This document shows, in pieces, positions 47,814-61,139 of a DNA stretch of 64,000 nt; the stretch's first letter is position 1, and every line of letters begins with the position of its first letter. The notes under the pieces are model-generated. The model had not been told where the DNA came from, ran no database searches, and saw only the letters and a program-made list of their open reading frames with translations. A program made the translations under genes and the position numbers. The stretch is from Spisula solida (taxonomy: Eukaryota; Mollusca; Bivalvia; Venerida; Mactridae): NCBI GenBank assembly GCA_947247005.1, contig OX365951.1, forward strand, positions 34,678,899 to 34,742,898. The letters run 5' to 3'.

Positions 47814-50800
47814 ACATGTATTTAAAACCAGTGGTTGAATGTAACGATCGTTGCCTGTTTTTCGTATCTCTTTATCTAGTACAATTTAAATATGTCAATA
47901 AAACTCATTATGTTATAAAATCGAGGGTTGCCCACAAAACTGTCGTATTTGCTTATTATTAAAGAAAGATGTACTACAGTCTAGCAGCCAACCCTCGGAA
48001 TGTATTTAAAATGTCACCAGCCAGAACTAGCTACTGCATGTTTGTATATTAATTTCAACATCTGCAGTCCTTTATCAAATCGGTTATAATCACAAAAATA
48101 CAACAACGGAATTGAATGACATTGCTAGTATGTATTTGAACAAAGTGTACTTTTTTATTATAACAAATCGTTACGTACGCTTTGCAATATATCATATTTC
48201 AAAAGTATGTATTATTTCAAAATGTTATCTCTCACAAAATCACGTAACATGCGTCCAGCGATTTATGTATCTAAACATTTATTGTATGTCGATGTTTGAT
48301 TAGTCGATTTAAATACCTTAAATGAGATTGTATGTATGATGCTTATCGCTTAGAGTATGCAATGTGCATGTAGCAACGTCCATCAAATTTAAACGATTAG
48401 CTGCATAAATGTATAAACTATATATGGTTTCAATAACGTTATCGGAATGCAGGGAGAAAACATAATTATATTACACTATTTTGTAAACACTTGAACTACA
48501 TCAAAAGTATAAAAAATAACTTACCGACTTGAGTAAGTTAAGACCCAGAATGAAATACACTCTCACAATAAGCTGCATTGTAACGCGGTCGGTGACAAAG
48601 TATTTAATTTAAAATTGTCATCGTCACCAGTCCAAGTCACGAAGCACAATAAACAAACACTGAACACGAAGCTCTATTTAAAGAAAAAGTGAACAGTCGC
48701 TTCACTCTCAATCACCGAACCAATTAGCGATAGAGACTAGAGTGAGTGTGTTACAGGCCCGCGCTATTCTCGAGAAGGGAGGTGTTTTGCTTTTATTAAG
48801 TACAACGTAAGCTCTCAGTGCGTTTCCCAGGCCTCATGAAACATCAAATAAGATTTTGAATTTGATGATGGATTTAAGACGTGCTAAAGTTTAATTTTAA
48901 AAGTTTTATCGCGCAGGGACATATAACATAGGCGACATTGTTACATTTTTAGCCTTTATAAATCCAAGGACGCGGTGTCGTTCATTGAATAGAATTATTC
49001 GAGGACTTAATCATATAATCGAAAGCGCTGTTCAGTAAATCAGTACAATTTGCGCTGGTTGAGTCAAAATTATAATCACATACTACAATGTATTAGGTTT
49101 TCAAGTAGCAGTGGTTCTCATTCGGGGGTGCAATTTGCGATCTAATAAAATGATACAGTGAGTATAAAACATGATTGTAAACAGAGAATGGCATTGACGT
49201 AAGTAAACAAATTTGACAAAATAAGCAATAGATACACATATTGTTAACTTGTTTTGCTTAGACTGGTATTCCATGTGCACGCGTCCGTGGTCCGCGTTCC
49301 GCATTCTGACACAGTGACCCTATTCCATGTATCCGCCTTATATGCGTAATATAAAGTTGATGTCCTGTATATTAAAGTACCTAACGCAATATGATATCCG
49401 GTCTAGAGAGCGTATTTGACGGCAGGACGTTTATTTATCTTGGCCACCATATGAACGGATATAGACATCGGTTTTTGCGAGGGATAACGTATTAAATCAT
49501 ATCAAACCCGCCACCGCACCGGGGCATCCTAGGATGGTATCCTAGGTTGTTACACTTGCAGTCATTATATAAGGTTTATTTTAGACTCCTTGAGCGGTTT
49601 ATGCTATTTTTCATTTAGTACTCAATGAGTCTTTGTGAATGCACTGTGTCATGCTTCGTGTATAATATTATTCCGTACATGGTAACATTAGCACACAACA
49701 ACAGCGGCAACCACCACGATATAAACGTTTTTAATTCAAATCATTTACAATGTCGTATGATATTGTCGGAGTGCTGAAGATCTCTGGTAAGTTAAAGGAC
49801 GAAACGTGGATTAATACTAACAACAAATGCAAACTACTAGTATTGTAAATAGTAAAAAACAGACGTTATATTAGGAGTTTCTAGCTTAACTGTAATATGA
49901 ATGTTAAAACCACGTATTGTGAAAAGTTCGTCTGCTCAACGGGTTACTTTTAGCAGTGACATTTTATTCGCCCCTCAAAAATCATTAGTCATTTTACGGC
50001 GCGTAGGAATTTATTCGCACAAGTACATTTTCTCATCCAAATAAGCTTTCAAAAAGTTCACACAATACGAACAAATAGAAAAACTATTAAATTGTTGAAA
50101 ACAAATGTTCTCATAAATGGTCGAAAATTACAATATTGGTTGAGATATGCAGGCACTTCTTTCTTGCTCGGATGAATTGGTCGTGGAGAAATTACATCGT
50201 TAAAATCGTAGTGATTTCAGGGTTGTATGTAGTACAAATTCTGGGGTTCCCCCAGTAAAAACACAAATACAAAAACATGTACAGGTATAATGTAACTATG
50301 TATAAAGATAAGTGAAATGCGTGTTTTGTGTTTACAGTATAGGTCTGATATTTTACTACACAGTAATTATAGTATTAACAAACACCGGAGATTGTAGAAA
50401 CTATTGTTTTATATGTGTGGTACACATTGAGACATGTTCGGAGTGGTTCTCTCTTGGGAAACAACTTCGACAACATTGATTAACAAATTTGAGTAAACAT
50501 GATATTTTGTACCGCGGCGGCTCTTCCAGCTTGTGAGATTTAAACCTATAAACGCAAATGCATTATCGGCAACATGTGACCAAAATAGTTAAATAATTGA
50601 CAGAACTCAGCCAACGCATATCACAAAATGTAGAGAATCGCAAAAACTGGCGACTTTACGTTGTTTTCTGCTAAATCTCAAAACTTGATATTTATTTCAG
50701 TTTTTGCTGTCCAGATGTTTCACAGACGTTTTATATACAAATACCTTCTCCCGGCATGTGCACCTTGACAGATAAAAGTAACAATGATATAAGTAAGCAC

Positions 50801-50999
50801 GACAGGAATTACAGAAAAATGTCAATAACGTTGGGCTCCCGCACACACTTGTTCCGAAACCTGTATGATTTGATATCGCCAGCGACATTTACGTTTCATG
50901 TACTCACACAGACGAGATGATCATAGAACAACGCGCCGTTATAATGACATACATGAACTACTGTTGAACAGTACAACGCCACTGTATAGTGCTACGTAA

Positions 51000-51240
51000 C
51001 AGTGCAATCCTGCGCCGACATCACCATACCTCGGTATTACGAACAAAACAATGTAATGGTACCGTACCTCGGTACTACGAATAGTACAACGTGACGGTAA
51101 CATACCTCGGTACTACGAACAGTACAATGTGACAGTACCATACCTCGATACTACGAACAATACAATATGAAGGTATCGTATGACGGTACTACGAACAGTA
51201 CATTGTGACGGTACCGTACCTCGGTACTACAAACAGTTAC
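51000..51240 (+). repeat. 38-bp GTAC-rich satellite array, R2 (6 units)
   Basis: Units start at about 51032, 51071, 51109, 51147, 51184 and 51222 with core 'cggtactacgaacagtacaa'. It is the same array as in R1 and R3, but the shortest. A degenerate unit precedes it at about 50975-51010. It occupies the same place, downstream of the conserved island at 50624-50800. Confidence 0.93.
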
Positions 51241-51587
51241 GAAACAGTATGACAATACATTGGGTTAATACATCATGCAATCTTATGACATTGTCCTTGT
51301 CATGTCGTATAATATTTTTGTCAGATCTAAGCATTATTACTCTGTAAACAACACAAAACATAATTTAATATCATAAACATTTCTTGTTGCCATAAAGTGT
51401 GTCATTCATCTTTGTATAAGACAATATATTATTTCAAATTACAATTCTTTTGCAATGCTTTTTATCGACTTGTGAGGGCAGGAAGTAAATAACAGCCAAC
51501 ATTAGCATACCGATTAGATACTCGGCCAAGGAAATTAATTAACAAAAGATGTGTGGCGCTTTCTATATGCTTCAAAATTGTCTTTAA

Positions 51588-51673
51588 TTTATCGTTGCAC
51601 CTAACGTAGCGGGAATCATGAAATTTATCGTCGCACCTAACGTGGCGGGTATCATGGAATTTATCGTCGCACC
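51588..51673 (+). repeat. ~36-bp tandem units next to a TIR insertion
   Basis: 'atttatcgtcgcacctaacg' with 'gcgggtatcatgga' occurs at about 51588, 51623 and 51659. The third unit is cut by the element at 51674. R1 has a single unit near 35055. Confidence 0.8.
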
Positions 51674-51881
51674 TAGTCTGGCTACCCGACTAGATAATAT
51701 TTTGTCAATCAATTATCATAACTTTATTTTCAATTTTATTTTGGGCTTGATTATCTATGTTTGAGGTTGCAAAGGGAATAATTTGAAGAAAAAAGTGTAG
51801 ACTGATGAGTTGTCTCCGTTAACTTAACATAGGGTCTGCATAGACAGACTAGTTAAATGTAGGGTCTTTATAGTCAGACTA
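51674..51881. mobile_element. R2-private 208-bp element with short TIRs
   Basis: It starts 'tagtctggct' and ends 'agtcagacta', so the ends are inverted repeats matching at 9 of 10 positions. Both flanks read 'cgtcgcacc' (51665-51673 and 51882-51890), which could be a 9-bp target duplication or simply part of the 36-bp tandem unit. R1 lacks the insert. An internal 'gcatagacagactagttaaa' repeats the terminal wording. There is no coding capacity. Confidence 0.6.
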
Positions 51882-53593
51882 CGTCGCACCAAACGTGGCG
51901 GGTACAATGGAATACCAGTCATGAAATACAGAGAATGATATTGATTAGTGTATGTCGTTCATTGTTAACCAGTTGTCTATATTTTATCACCTCGCATTAT
52001 TTTATGCAGGTGCATATAAGTAATACTTTAAGCAATACTTGGTAAGACAATCCCTAGAAACGGCATTCAATTAGTATGTGGGATGTGTCGGGATTTTTGC
52101 AAATAATCACATTCTTGCATGCTTATTGTTTGTTTTGTACATGTATAATGCAACTGTTTTGGGGTGTCATTCATTATTTCGTTCATTTCGAGAGGTCCAC
52201 AACAGTGAAGATGAACGATTGGAGTGTAATATTCCGGCGGATAAACAATGTAGTTGTATCGAACATCGACTACGTAATATCAATTTAATATCGATACACA
52301 TATCGATATACCGTATATCGTAGTTAAACTGTGCACAACGTTTAGAATCAGTCCGTGTACACCTTTGAACAGCGGTGACCAGAAAAGGCTTGCTGCCGGT
52401 ACAACACAAGAGAGGAACATCAAAATAATAAATTAAAAAGTGTGGCAAAGTAGTTTGCCAATATAGTGGGATTCAAACTAATACTGTACGGGGTCATCAA
52501 CTAGCAATGTTGTGAAGTACGAACACATCAAATCACTCGTAACAACATAGTTTTATAATACTGTGTTTGTTTATTTTAATAAACTATATATTCAAACATT
52601 AATCAATACATTTCTACCGAGCATTACAGTTGAGATATATATATTTATGTTAAAGTACAAAGCAAAAAAGCTCGTATCCTCTAAAATGTGTTACTTTTAT
52701 GGGAAAGTTTGTGTATAAAACGTGCAAGCAGCAAGCATGGTGTTAGATTTTTTAAACTTCGTAATATCAACATATTTCTACAGCAATCAGATCAAACAAT
52801 ATATTGCAGAGAATAATGTTAAAAAAATAGATGTTACATGTTACAGACACTGTCTGTGGTGATATACACCATAAAGCCGAGGACTGGGAAAGTGTCTTAC
52901 TCATTGATACAAAGTAAAAGGCGTGTACAATATGCATCACGAGGCGCTTCTTATGAGCCTAGTTTTATGAAAATCGGAAATGGTCATCTTTTATTTTTAT
53001 GTTTTTTAGACAAAATGTCCACTTTATTTTAGGTCAATTGGGTACTTACTAGTAAATTAACTGTCTAAACATATTTGTTTAAATGCCACTCGTGACTTCT
53101 GCCAGGACCCAGGCCTACGTGGTAGATATCATAAACAAAAACAAATAGAACAACAAACTACATAAAACGATATCAAAGAACAAGGTGTTAATTTGTATAC
53201 AAATTACCTGGGAGGAAACGATTTAGGTGCAGTAACAAGCCAGCATTTATTTTATCGTAATACAGGCAGAAAAAACACGAGTCAATCAGAAACAGTGTAG
53301 AAGAGAAAACAAAAATGAAGGAATACGATCTGTCTGACAGATAAACCAGTCTTGTTTCCATTTTAAAGAGTAGATTGAGTTGCCGTTTTAATCCATTGTG
53401 GTGGATCATTTACAACCAAGCGGTCGCCAAGTACAGATCAAATATAATAAATTATTCTATTATTTAACAACTCTAAAAAATTTGGCAATATTTTCATAGG
53501 TTTTATTGGCTCTAATTATTTGATATTTTGGGACTTCCTATAGTTACATTTTTTTGCAAAAAAATAATAACTTAAAATACATCTATTAATTAG

Positions 53594-53710
53594 GTTGGGG
53601 TAAGACTTCCGAATGGTCTCTTTTACATTGTATCTGGTGCATGTAGACACAGCATTGTCGTATTAGCTTCCAGATCGGGTAGTCCTTGGTTAAAGCACAG
53701 ACGAAAATGG
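53594..53710 (+). repeat. SINE-like remnant, R3 copy
   Basis: This is the counterpart of 21695-21840 and 38558-38710, with 'ggggtaagacttccgaatgg' and 'catgtagacaca'. The B-box is decayed ('agatcgggtagtccttgg'). Confidence 0.4.
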
Positions 53711-54912
53711 TACTCTCTAGTAATTCCCTCGATAGGCACTCAGCATAAAATTGGAACTGACTTCTCTTCTCTAATACCCTCGAGGCGAAATATAACGCCA
53801 GAAAGGGTGTCGATTAAGACTCAGTTATAGCCGTTTGGCATGTAGATACCACAGGGTGAGATTCTAACCTCTTGTTGTGATGTGAAATAAACTGACCAAA
53901 ATGTCATATCCTTAAAGAAGTGTTCCAATACGTAGAAGTAAAATGGAAATTTGACACAATAAATTTTACGTATAAAACTATCAATACCTTCATAGGTAAT
54001 AGTGTTTAATTTTAGAGTTCGATTTAGAGCATTGAATCGTTACCGTGTTGTTTAGTTTTGGTTTTAATTTCGATGAAGATTCGTATGTGTTTGATAGTTC
54101 AGATAATTAATACTATTAAGAAACAATATTCTCTGTACCCGTATTTAGGTCTTACAGAAGGATACGGGTATACTATTTTTTCCTTATCCAACGTCTTCTT
54201 TTAAATTAGAAATACAAATGTACCTTCGTTTAAGATATCCTACAAATATCATAATAGTTACTAGTCACAATTTAATTGATATCATATTTAATAAAACGAA
54301 ACATTAATTTATTTGTCCACTGAAGTATTTTTCATTACCAGGAACGCCAGCAAATAATGGCAATGGAATTATTGTTCTCGTTAACACCTGGCCTACTGTA
54401 TTATGTTAATAAATTGAATTGAAAAACATAGAATTTTTAATACCATGCATTGTAGTGAGACACAGTGTTACCGCAAGTGCTCATAATTTTAAGTTTTGGT
54501 CACGAGTGGATGAAGCTCTATGGTAACTTAGGACATTCATATTGATGTATGTTAACTTTGTCTTGAACAATTTATTTTAATTGATGTTGGATAGTGCGAC
54601 CTTTGTATATGAGGTGTACGACATATAATATATCATAACAAATTATGTCATTGTTATTCCAAAAGCAAATATCAAATAATGTCCCAAAAATGGTATATTA
54701 TCACGGTTTCGATTTCGGTTATAAGACGCAGTTTCGTTGAAGCAAGCAATTATATTTATAAGGGAGTCGGTTATGTACCAATATTCTGTTATGGAGTTGA
54801 CACGAGTCCGCTGTCACAGTTTAGAAGCAGGGTTCTGAGAATATAGGCTTCAAACCTACAGTTTATATTATGTAAAGAAAGTCAGTACCCTGGTATTCTC
54901 ATTAATTAGTGG

Positions 54913-55698
54913 TTAGCCAAGTCATCAGACAATATGCCAGGATATTACAGCTGCACATGATGTACACTCTGTTAGCCAAGTCATCAGATAATATGCCAGG
55001 ATATTACAGCTGCACATGATGTACACTCTGTTAGCCAAGTTATCAGATAATATGCCAGGTTATTACAGCTGCACATGATGTACACTCTGTTAGCCAAGTC
55101 ATCAGACAATAGGCCAGGATATTACGGCTGCACATGTTGTGCAATCTGTTAGCCAAGTCATCAGACAATAGGCAAGGATATTACGGCTGCACATGTTGTG
55201 CAATCTGTTAGCCAAGTCATCAGATAATATGCCAGGATATTACAGCTGCACATGCTGTACACTCTGTTAGCCAAGTCATCAGATAATATGCCAGGATATT
55301 ACAGCTGCACATGTTGTGCAATCTGTTAGCCAAGTCATCAGATAATATGCCAGGATATTACAGCTGCACATGATGTACAATCTGATAGCCAAGTCATCAG
55401 ACAATATGCCAGGATATTACAGCTGCACATGATGTACAATCTGTTAGCCAAGTCATCAGATAATAGGTCTGGATATTACAGCTGCACATGTTGTGCAATC
55501 TGTTAGCCAAGTCATCAGATAATATGCCAGGATATTACAGCTGCACATGATGTACAATCTGATAGCCAAGTCATCAGACAATAGGCCGGGATATTACAGC
55601 TGCACATGATGTACAATCTGATAGCCAAGTCATCAGACAATATGCCAGGATATTACAGCTGCACATGTTGTGCAATCTGTTAGCCAAGTCATCAGATA
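54913..55698 (+). repeat. 59-bp minisatellite, 13 units plus a partial
   Basis: The unit starts 'ttagccaagtcatcagataa', continues 'tatgccaggatattacagct' and ends 'gcacatgatgtacactctg'. Starts at 54913, 54972, 55031 and 55090, and the last start at 55680, give an exact 59-bp period. Variants fall in classes such as 'atgatgtaca.tctg' and 'atgttgtgcaatctg', and pairs of classes recur, hinting at block-wise amplification. R2 has a single diverged unit at about 40120-40200. The minus frame 55574-55771 is made by the repeat. Confidence 0.96.
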
Positions 55699-56814
55699 CA
55701 ATTTTTCTAAGGGTATGCCGTGGATTCCATATTTTCATAAACAATGTACATACGTTTTGTAAGTAACACAATAGCGTTAAATTATGTCAACTGAATGTGA
55801 TAAATCAAAGTTTACTCAGTTAAATAGACTCATTGAGTAGCTCATGGCTCATGAATCAACACTGAACTACCGTATAGTCTCAAAAACAAGAACCACACCA
55901 ACTGTCGAGTTTGATGTGAACACGTTTCAATGGAAATAACATAGTGTAGCCCACAGACAATCCAAATCCACACAGAAACGACGGCAGTTCCTAGCCACCC
56001 ACGCAAGAGCCAGACATAGAACGAACCATTCATATCCCTCCCAAAACAGGATATTTCAAGCAAGCCTACTTACCCCGCAATCAATGACATAGTATGCACT
56101 TTTTTATGTGTGCATAGTTAACCTTAAAGGGTGGTAATTTTGAGTGGTTAATACGCATTGCTTCTTTTTCCATCGACCAATGAACTTAACGACAATACTA
56201 TACGTTGCTTATAACAGAAATTGCCCATTATAGAAATAATGTAATATTATATATACAAATTTCTAATCTGGGCTCAAACCCACATCTTCATCCGATACGC
56301 TTTCATAACATTTTTTTATTACAAATCTGCTAATGTAACTGTCCGATTGATATAGGTAACATTATTACGTACGTTGAGTTAGTAGAGACCTTGAACAATG
56401 TATACAACAAATAAAACCAAAGACTAGCATAACTCAGCCTGACGTATATTATGATATTCGTTGTTCTACAACCTAATGAAATTACGAATGGGGATTTTTC
56501 ACAAGATCATACAATGTATACTTTGATCCTAAATTGTGATAGAAACAGCATAGATATATCAGTCGTGTAGTCAGGGTATAATATATCATTCCCGTACGTC
56601 CGGTGTTGATAAAACAACAATAAGAAACACGAATGTTTTTTGAAAACTGAAAACCCATTAAAACCAGCTGGATGTTCTGCTTTCAGGTTGTTAAGTGAAG
56701 ACTTAATGAAACATGAAAGATCGTAATACTTTACGCCAAAATATGCAAAATGAAATATAACACATTTTCATAGAAATGTACTAAACATTCCTTCAAAACA
56801 CATTCCCATTAATC

Positions 56815-57075
56815 CCATGGATGTGTCGTTGAATTCATGTTTATCTTCTAATGTTTTCTAGTATATACTGTGCATTGTCATTGCAGTGCTTTTGATATGA
56901 ACCTATCGTGGATTGAGACTGCCACCACCACCCGAATTCCTGAGGCAGCCATTTTGTTCACAGTACCAATACTCGGTGAGGTATTGTTCGAGGCAAGCTA
57001 CGCACCGGTTAAGTATGATATAAAGGTTATTGCTTTGCTGGTAATTCCAACAGGAATGCAGGCACACATATAATA
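56815..57075. other. Conserved island, R3 copy
   Basis: This is the counterpart of 25360-25580. The plus frame 56870-57073 is open for 67 codons (WIETATTTRIPEAAILFTV onward). The YY1-like word is at 56944-56956 on the minus strand. Differences from R2 in the shared frame include A/T, P/L, M/L and R/G changes, a mix that does not show clear coding constraint. Confidence 0.35.
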
Positions 57076-57450
57076 CAAAGAATAGTTACTGAGGCTTTTT
57101 AATGGGCTATAAGACAGGTATATTAGATTATTTTGATTTACACGAATATTCCAACAAATTACGTGTAACAAAAATACCTTACATCAAACCTTACGTCGAC
57201 ATGATCAGCTTTAAACTCATACAAAAGAATCATAACTTTTTATAGAGTACCAAGGTGATGGCGATTTGTACCCAGAGTTATATACGAAGGTTAAGCATAA
57301 TATAACACATCTGAGAAATATCAATGCACGGTTACCGTAGTGGGGACTGTTTAAGATAACTAAACACGTGCCGCTACTGCCTTAAGACGCAACACTGATT
57401 TCGATGCGGATTTGGATCTCGCGAAGTTCTACAGAGTTCTGTAGTTTCGA

Positions 57451-57691
57451 ATTTTAAAATGTTTTGGTTGTACACAGTAAATATAATTTTAAAATGTTTT
57501 GGTTGTACACAGTAATATAATTTTAAAATGTTTTGGTTGTACACAGTAATATCATTTAAAAATGTTTTGGCTGTACACAGTAAATATAATTTTAAAATGT
57601 TTTGGTTGTACACAGTAAATATAATTTTAAAATGTTTTGGTTGTACACAGTAAATATAATTTTAAAATGTTTTGGTTGTACACAGTAATAT
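57451..57691 (+). repeat. 34-35-bp minisatellite, 7 units
   Basis: Units 'attttaaaatgttttggttg' plus 'tacacagtaa(at)ata' start at 57451, 57486, 57520, 57554, 57589, 57624 and 57659. R1 has a single related unit near 26105 ('cgtttcgggtgtacacagg'). The minus frame 57374-57613 (with repeated YNQNILKLY) is produced by the array. Confidence 0.95.
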
Positions 57692-57884
57692 ATTGATTCC
57701 TTTTAGATGCCACCAAAATACGAGCATGTTGACACCAATACACTCGCACACACCTAAGACTAGTGATTGACCACACCACCCACCCTGTCTATGTATCATA
57801 ATTATTTATTAGTTAGGGCTCCGCAATTTTTTGTGGTGTCCTATAGTAGATTCTAATCACCTTGTCCGTCCGTCCACATTTTTC

Positions 57885-58385
57885 TAAATAATTTGAAAAA
57901 CAATTATAGGTATCTACTTCAGGCTTTAAACACTATATTAAGCTCACAACAACAATACGCTATTGTATGGCAAGTTACTTTTCTCTCGCTACAATATTTG
58001 AAGAGTTTTGGCCTTTTGTTAAATTCAAATTTTCCTCATTTTCCGCTTGTTTTCTTGATAACTTAAAAACCTTTGAAGATATCAACTTTAAATTTTACAC
58101 ATAAATTCACAACAATTCAACGCTATTTCATGACAAGTTACATTATTCTAGCAATAATATCGGAATAAGTATGGCCCTTTGTTAAGTTCCCATTTTCATG
58201 ATTTTTCATTCTTTTTTCTTCGTAACTTCAAAACCATAATAAAAATAGTTCAAGATATTCAGATGAAACTTTCTATACTTACTGATATTGACTACGACAG
58301 TAAGTACATGTACATGTGTATGTGGAGTAAAACCCTATTCTCACATTTTAGCAAAGGGCGACAACTCTAGCTTTAATAAATTTTG
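57885..58385 (+). repeat. Bivalve-type ~165-bp repeat, three units, R3
   Basis: Units at about 57885, 58064 and 58229 share 'atatcaacttta', 'cacaacaa', 'cgctatt..atg.caagttac', 'ggccctttgttaa' and 'cgtaactt.aaaac'. The last ends in 'gcaaagggcgacaactctag'. This architecture of direct units is a bivalve intergenic repeat style. The R2 version is at 41938-42375. Confidence 0.7.
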
Positions 58386-59135
58386 ACTGATTCTCCTACA
58401 CACTTGCGCACATAACAAACATATTCTGTAGTTCTGTTTTGTGTATTTCCATCTTAAGGCAGAAAATTGCAACTAATAACATTGACAATTAGGCAACCCC
58501 ACTATACTCCTACACTCCTCCCCTACACCCTCTTACGACATGCTACCACGGGGCCCTGGTCACGACAGTAATAATTCTAGTTACGTTTAATATCCCGTAC
58601 AAACAGTGCAAGGAACTATAAGGAACTATCTTGTGTTATATATGCACCAGACTAAATGTACTCATTATACTGATATACTATGACAAATAAACGGCTGTAA
58701 AAACTAAACTCATGGGAAAAAAAGAAATAAATAGTGCACCATATAGTATGCAGTCTGGTATGATTCAGTTATAATTCCATAGGGACAAATGTTTTAATAC
58801 ACTCGTCAGAAGAACTCTTATACTTAATGATTCAGTCATTAATGAGCTTTATCATTGTTAACAGAGCGAATCAGTACATTTATTTAAAACGTTCATAGGA
58901 ATGACGTTATCAAAATATGTAGGAGTGGCAACCGTTTTTCGATAGTTTATGCCTGGATTGCAATGCTAACAACTCGTACGTGTGCACAAATGTTAGAATC
59001 CTAACGGTTTCTGTAATATCAAAAAGCATTGGAACATCTTGTGAGGTCCCCGTACGATCTTCAGAGGATAAATTCGTACGATATCCGCGCGGACATTGCA
59101 TACAAGACGTATGGTACTCGCAATGAACTTTAACG

Positions 59136-59660
59136 GTGCTCTTAGGTTCGTACAACACTCAAACGACAATCGTAGAATGTCCGCGCGGTGACCGCACGGT
59201 GGCCATGAGTGTTTCTTGCGATGATCCAATGCGAGAATCGCTAAGCTTCATGTATGTACGATGTTTTGCACGAGCTCCTTTGAGCTCATGTAGTGTCTGT
59301 ATCGGAAAACCGTTTCCATGTTTACATTCAAAATTAATTTTGTTTGAATATAATCCAATTGTCATGCACCATAAAGCAATTAAATTGATTTTACTACGAA
59401 ACACTTTCAAGAATGTAATTTATCATATACTCAGTTCATTTAAAAACGCACTATGCAGACACGTTCTCTATAGTCCCGTAGATTTACAAGAACAGGACTG
59501 TGCTATAACATCATGGTGTATGTATAAGATTTACTTTTGGGTGAATTTTATAAACTTGAAGGACTTTTTGTTATATTTCGCTAATTTCAGAGTCGATCAA
59601 CACAAAATGATAAACGATACTTCACAAGCGTTGTTGTGGTTTAGTATTCGGAGTGTTTAA
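59136..59660 (+). pseudogene. Chimeric 174-codon ORF created by a deletion in R3
   Basis: It is the longest frame in the window. Its first about 57 codons come from the CG-word-rich segment (R2 counterpart 43080-43235). The rest comes from the AT-rich frame homologous to 27847-28251. The two are joined at about 59297, where R2 has about 1.1 kb between them. Since the N-terminal and C-terminal parts are far apart in R1 and R2, the ORF is a deletion product, not an inherited gene. No domain, signal peptide or membrane architecture is recognised. Confidence 0.3.
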
Positions 59661-60035
59661 ATGTACTGAGTATACTAGAATAAATATACACGAGACAATA
59701 TTTGATATGGTCTTGCAATGCATTCAGCGTATGTGTAGGTATTTGGCCCCAGAGTAGAATGTAAGGTTAGGTGAAATCAGATTAGCGCGTGTCATATCAC
59801 CTATCCTGTCTTGTTTATATATTACCAGATGGAATTGTTCTTTAGGCAGAACAATATTTATGTTAATTATAAAAGAAAGATGTTGAACAATGTACTAATG
59901 AGTTAGACGAGTTAAACAATAGGAAATTATCAGGTAAACAATGCGTTTACACTTCCGTGTTCACTATTAATTAAATCTCAATATACTCGTATATGTTGGA
60001 ACGACTCAGTGTATGTCGTTTTATGGTAATAATCA

Positions 60036-60290
60036 CAGCAAAACCTCGATTATAAGATTACGTTTAGGACTCCAATGAAAGGATGTGTTAGTGAGTTGAT
60101 TCAATTATGAACACTTTAATGAAAAATCACACATGCATTATAAAATTAAGTTTATTCTAAATTTATTACAGTAGAACCGCGATTGTAAGATCATATTTAG
60201 GACTCCTATATAATCGGATGATTTAGGAAGTTGGTTCACTATTTAAAGAGCAGATTATTGAAATTATACATATGTATTGGAAAAACCGTG
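60036..60290 (+). repeat. Degenerate ~135-bp tandem units, R3
   Basis: 'cagcaaaacctcgattataag' (60036) and 'cagtagaaccgcgattgtaag' (60169) start two units 133 bp apart. Both are followed by 'tttaggactcc' and 'gttgattcaatta' or 'gttggttcacta'. Equivalent arrays are at 28879-29200 and 45030-45560. Confidence 0.55.
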
Positions 60291-60614
60291 TTCGTAATTT
60301 CGATATTGTCTTATTGTTGAAATAGTCCTTATTGAGGTTTTGAGGTTTGAACAAACAGGCATTTGATCTTAACCCTAATCAACCAAAACACAACAAATGC
60401 ACATTCTTATACTTTAATACTATAAACATTTGTAAATTCCTTTGAAACAATTGACATAATCTAAACAACACATCCACGTGCAGATTCCAGCCATCAACAC
60501 CACATAGGTACACTCCAGGTTCATTTTGTTAACGATAATCATTTACTTTTAATTTTTATCAAACGCTGAATAAATATATTAATACGAGAAACGATACACA
60601 TACAGTACAAACAT

Positions 60615-60643
60615 ATCCACGAAAATATGTGATTTTACAGTGA
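60615..60643 (+). mobile_element. MITE-like dispersed repeat, copy 6 (3' remnant)
   Basis: Only 'ccacgaaaatatgtgatttt' and 'acag' remain. The deletion that removed the R3 counterpart of about 29970-31095 ends inside the element. Confidence 0.7.
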
Positions 60644-60689
60644 CATACGTGTATAAATATATTTAAAACGAGTGATTGAATGTTTTGAC

Positions 60690-61139
60690 AAGATTTGTAG
60701 AGCCTGGCATGTCGATGGCAATGTCTCATTGTAACAGCAAATACTAAATTTACACCATTTTATATTACTTTACGCGATTGCCAGATATCTCCATTTACAA
60801 TGACCCAACCCGTTTTTAAATTATAACACCTTACGTGTTTTGTTACAGTCAGAATACAATATACAATAGTTTCAATTTGCTTCTGTTTCTTTCTCATACT
60901 TCTGTTTCCAACATATTGTGGGGGAAACATATCACATTTGTGCTGGAGATTTCTCTGTCATGGTGGATGGATGTCTCTAAGAAAGGCGTCTGCTTCGATA
61001 TATTTGTGAGTGGCAGATTCACTTTTTTCATGTCTAAAACTAGTTGACATCTTTCGCAAATGTATTGATAAAAATATACATATAACATTTGCAGTATGTC
61101 ATTTAACTCAACGCTGTATATCTTTTTAAAGATATTTCT
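60690..61139. other. R3-private segment, unknown
   Basis: This replaces the part of R1 between about 31180 and 32215. It matches no other segment of the window. A plus frame of 70 codons (60835-61047) and a minus frame (60894-61088) overlap each other. Neither has a recognised domain. Origin and function are unknown. Confidence 0.4.

Larger units (their letters stand above)
36280..52974 (+). repeat. R2, second copy of the 15-17 kb tandem unit
   Basis: R2 is collinear with R1 throughout and about 1.3 kb longer. Private additions are a cluster at 36813-38560 (SINE plus fold-backs), a local duplication at 40643-40880, a SINE at 45130-45270, and insertions at 45919-46031, 46551-46660, 46739-46966 and 51674-51881. 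It lacks the hAT element and the 28613-28844 insertion of R1. The junction with R1 follows the 'tgcatcacgaggcgtttctta' segment at 36236. Confidence 0.88.

Noticed and set aside
55574..55771. 65-codon minus frame
   Set aside because: Made almost entirely by the 59-bp minisatellite.
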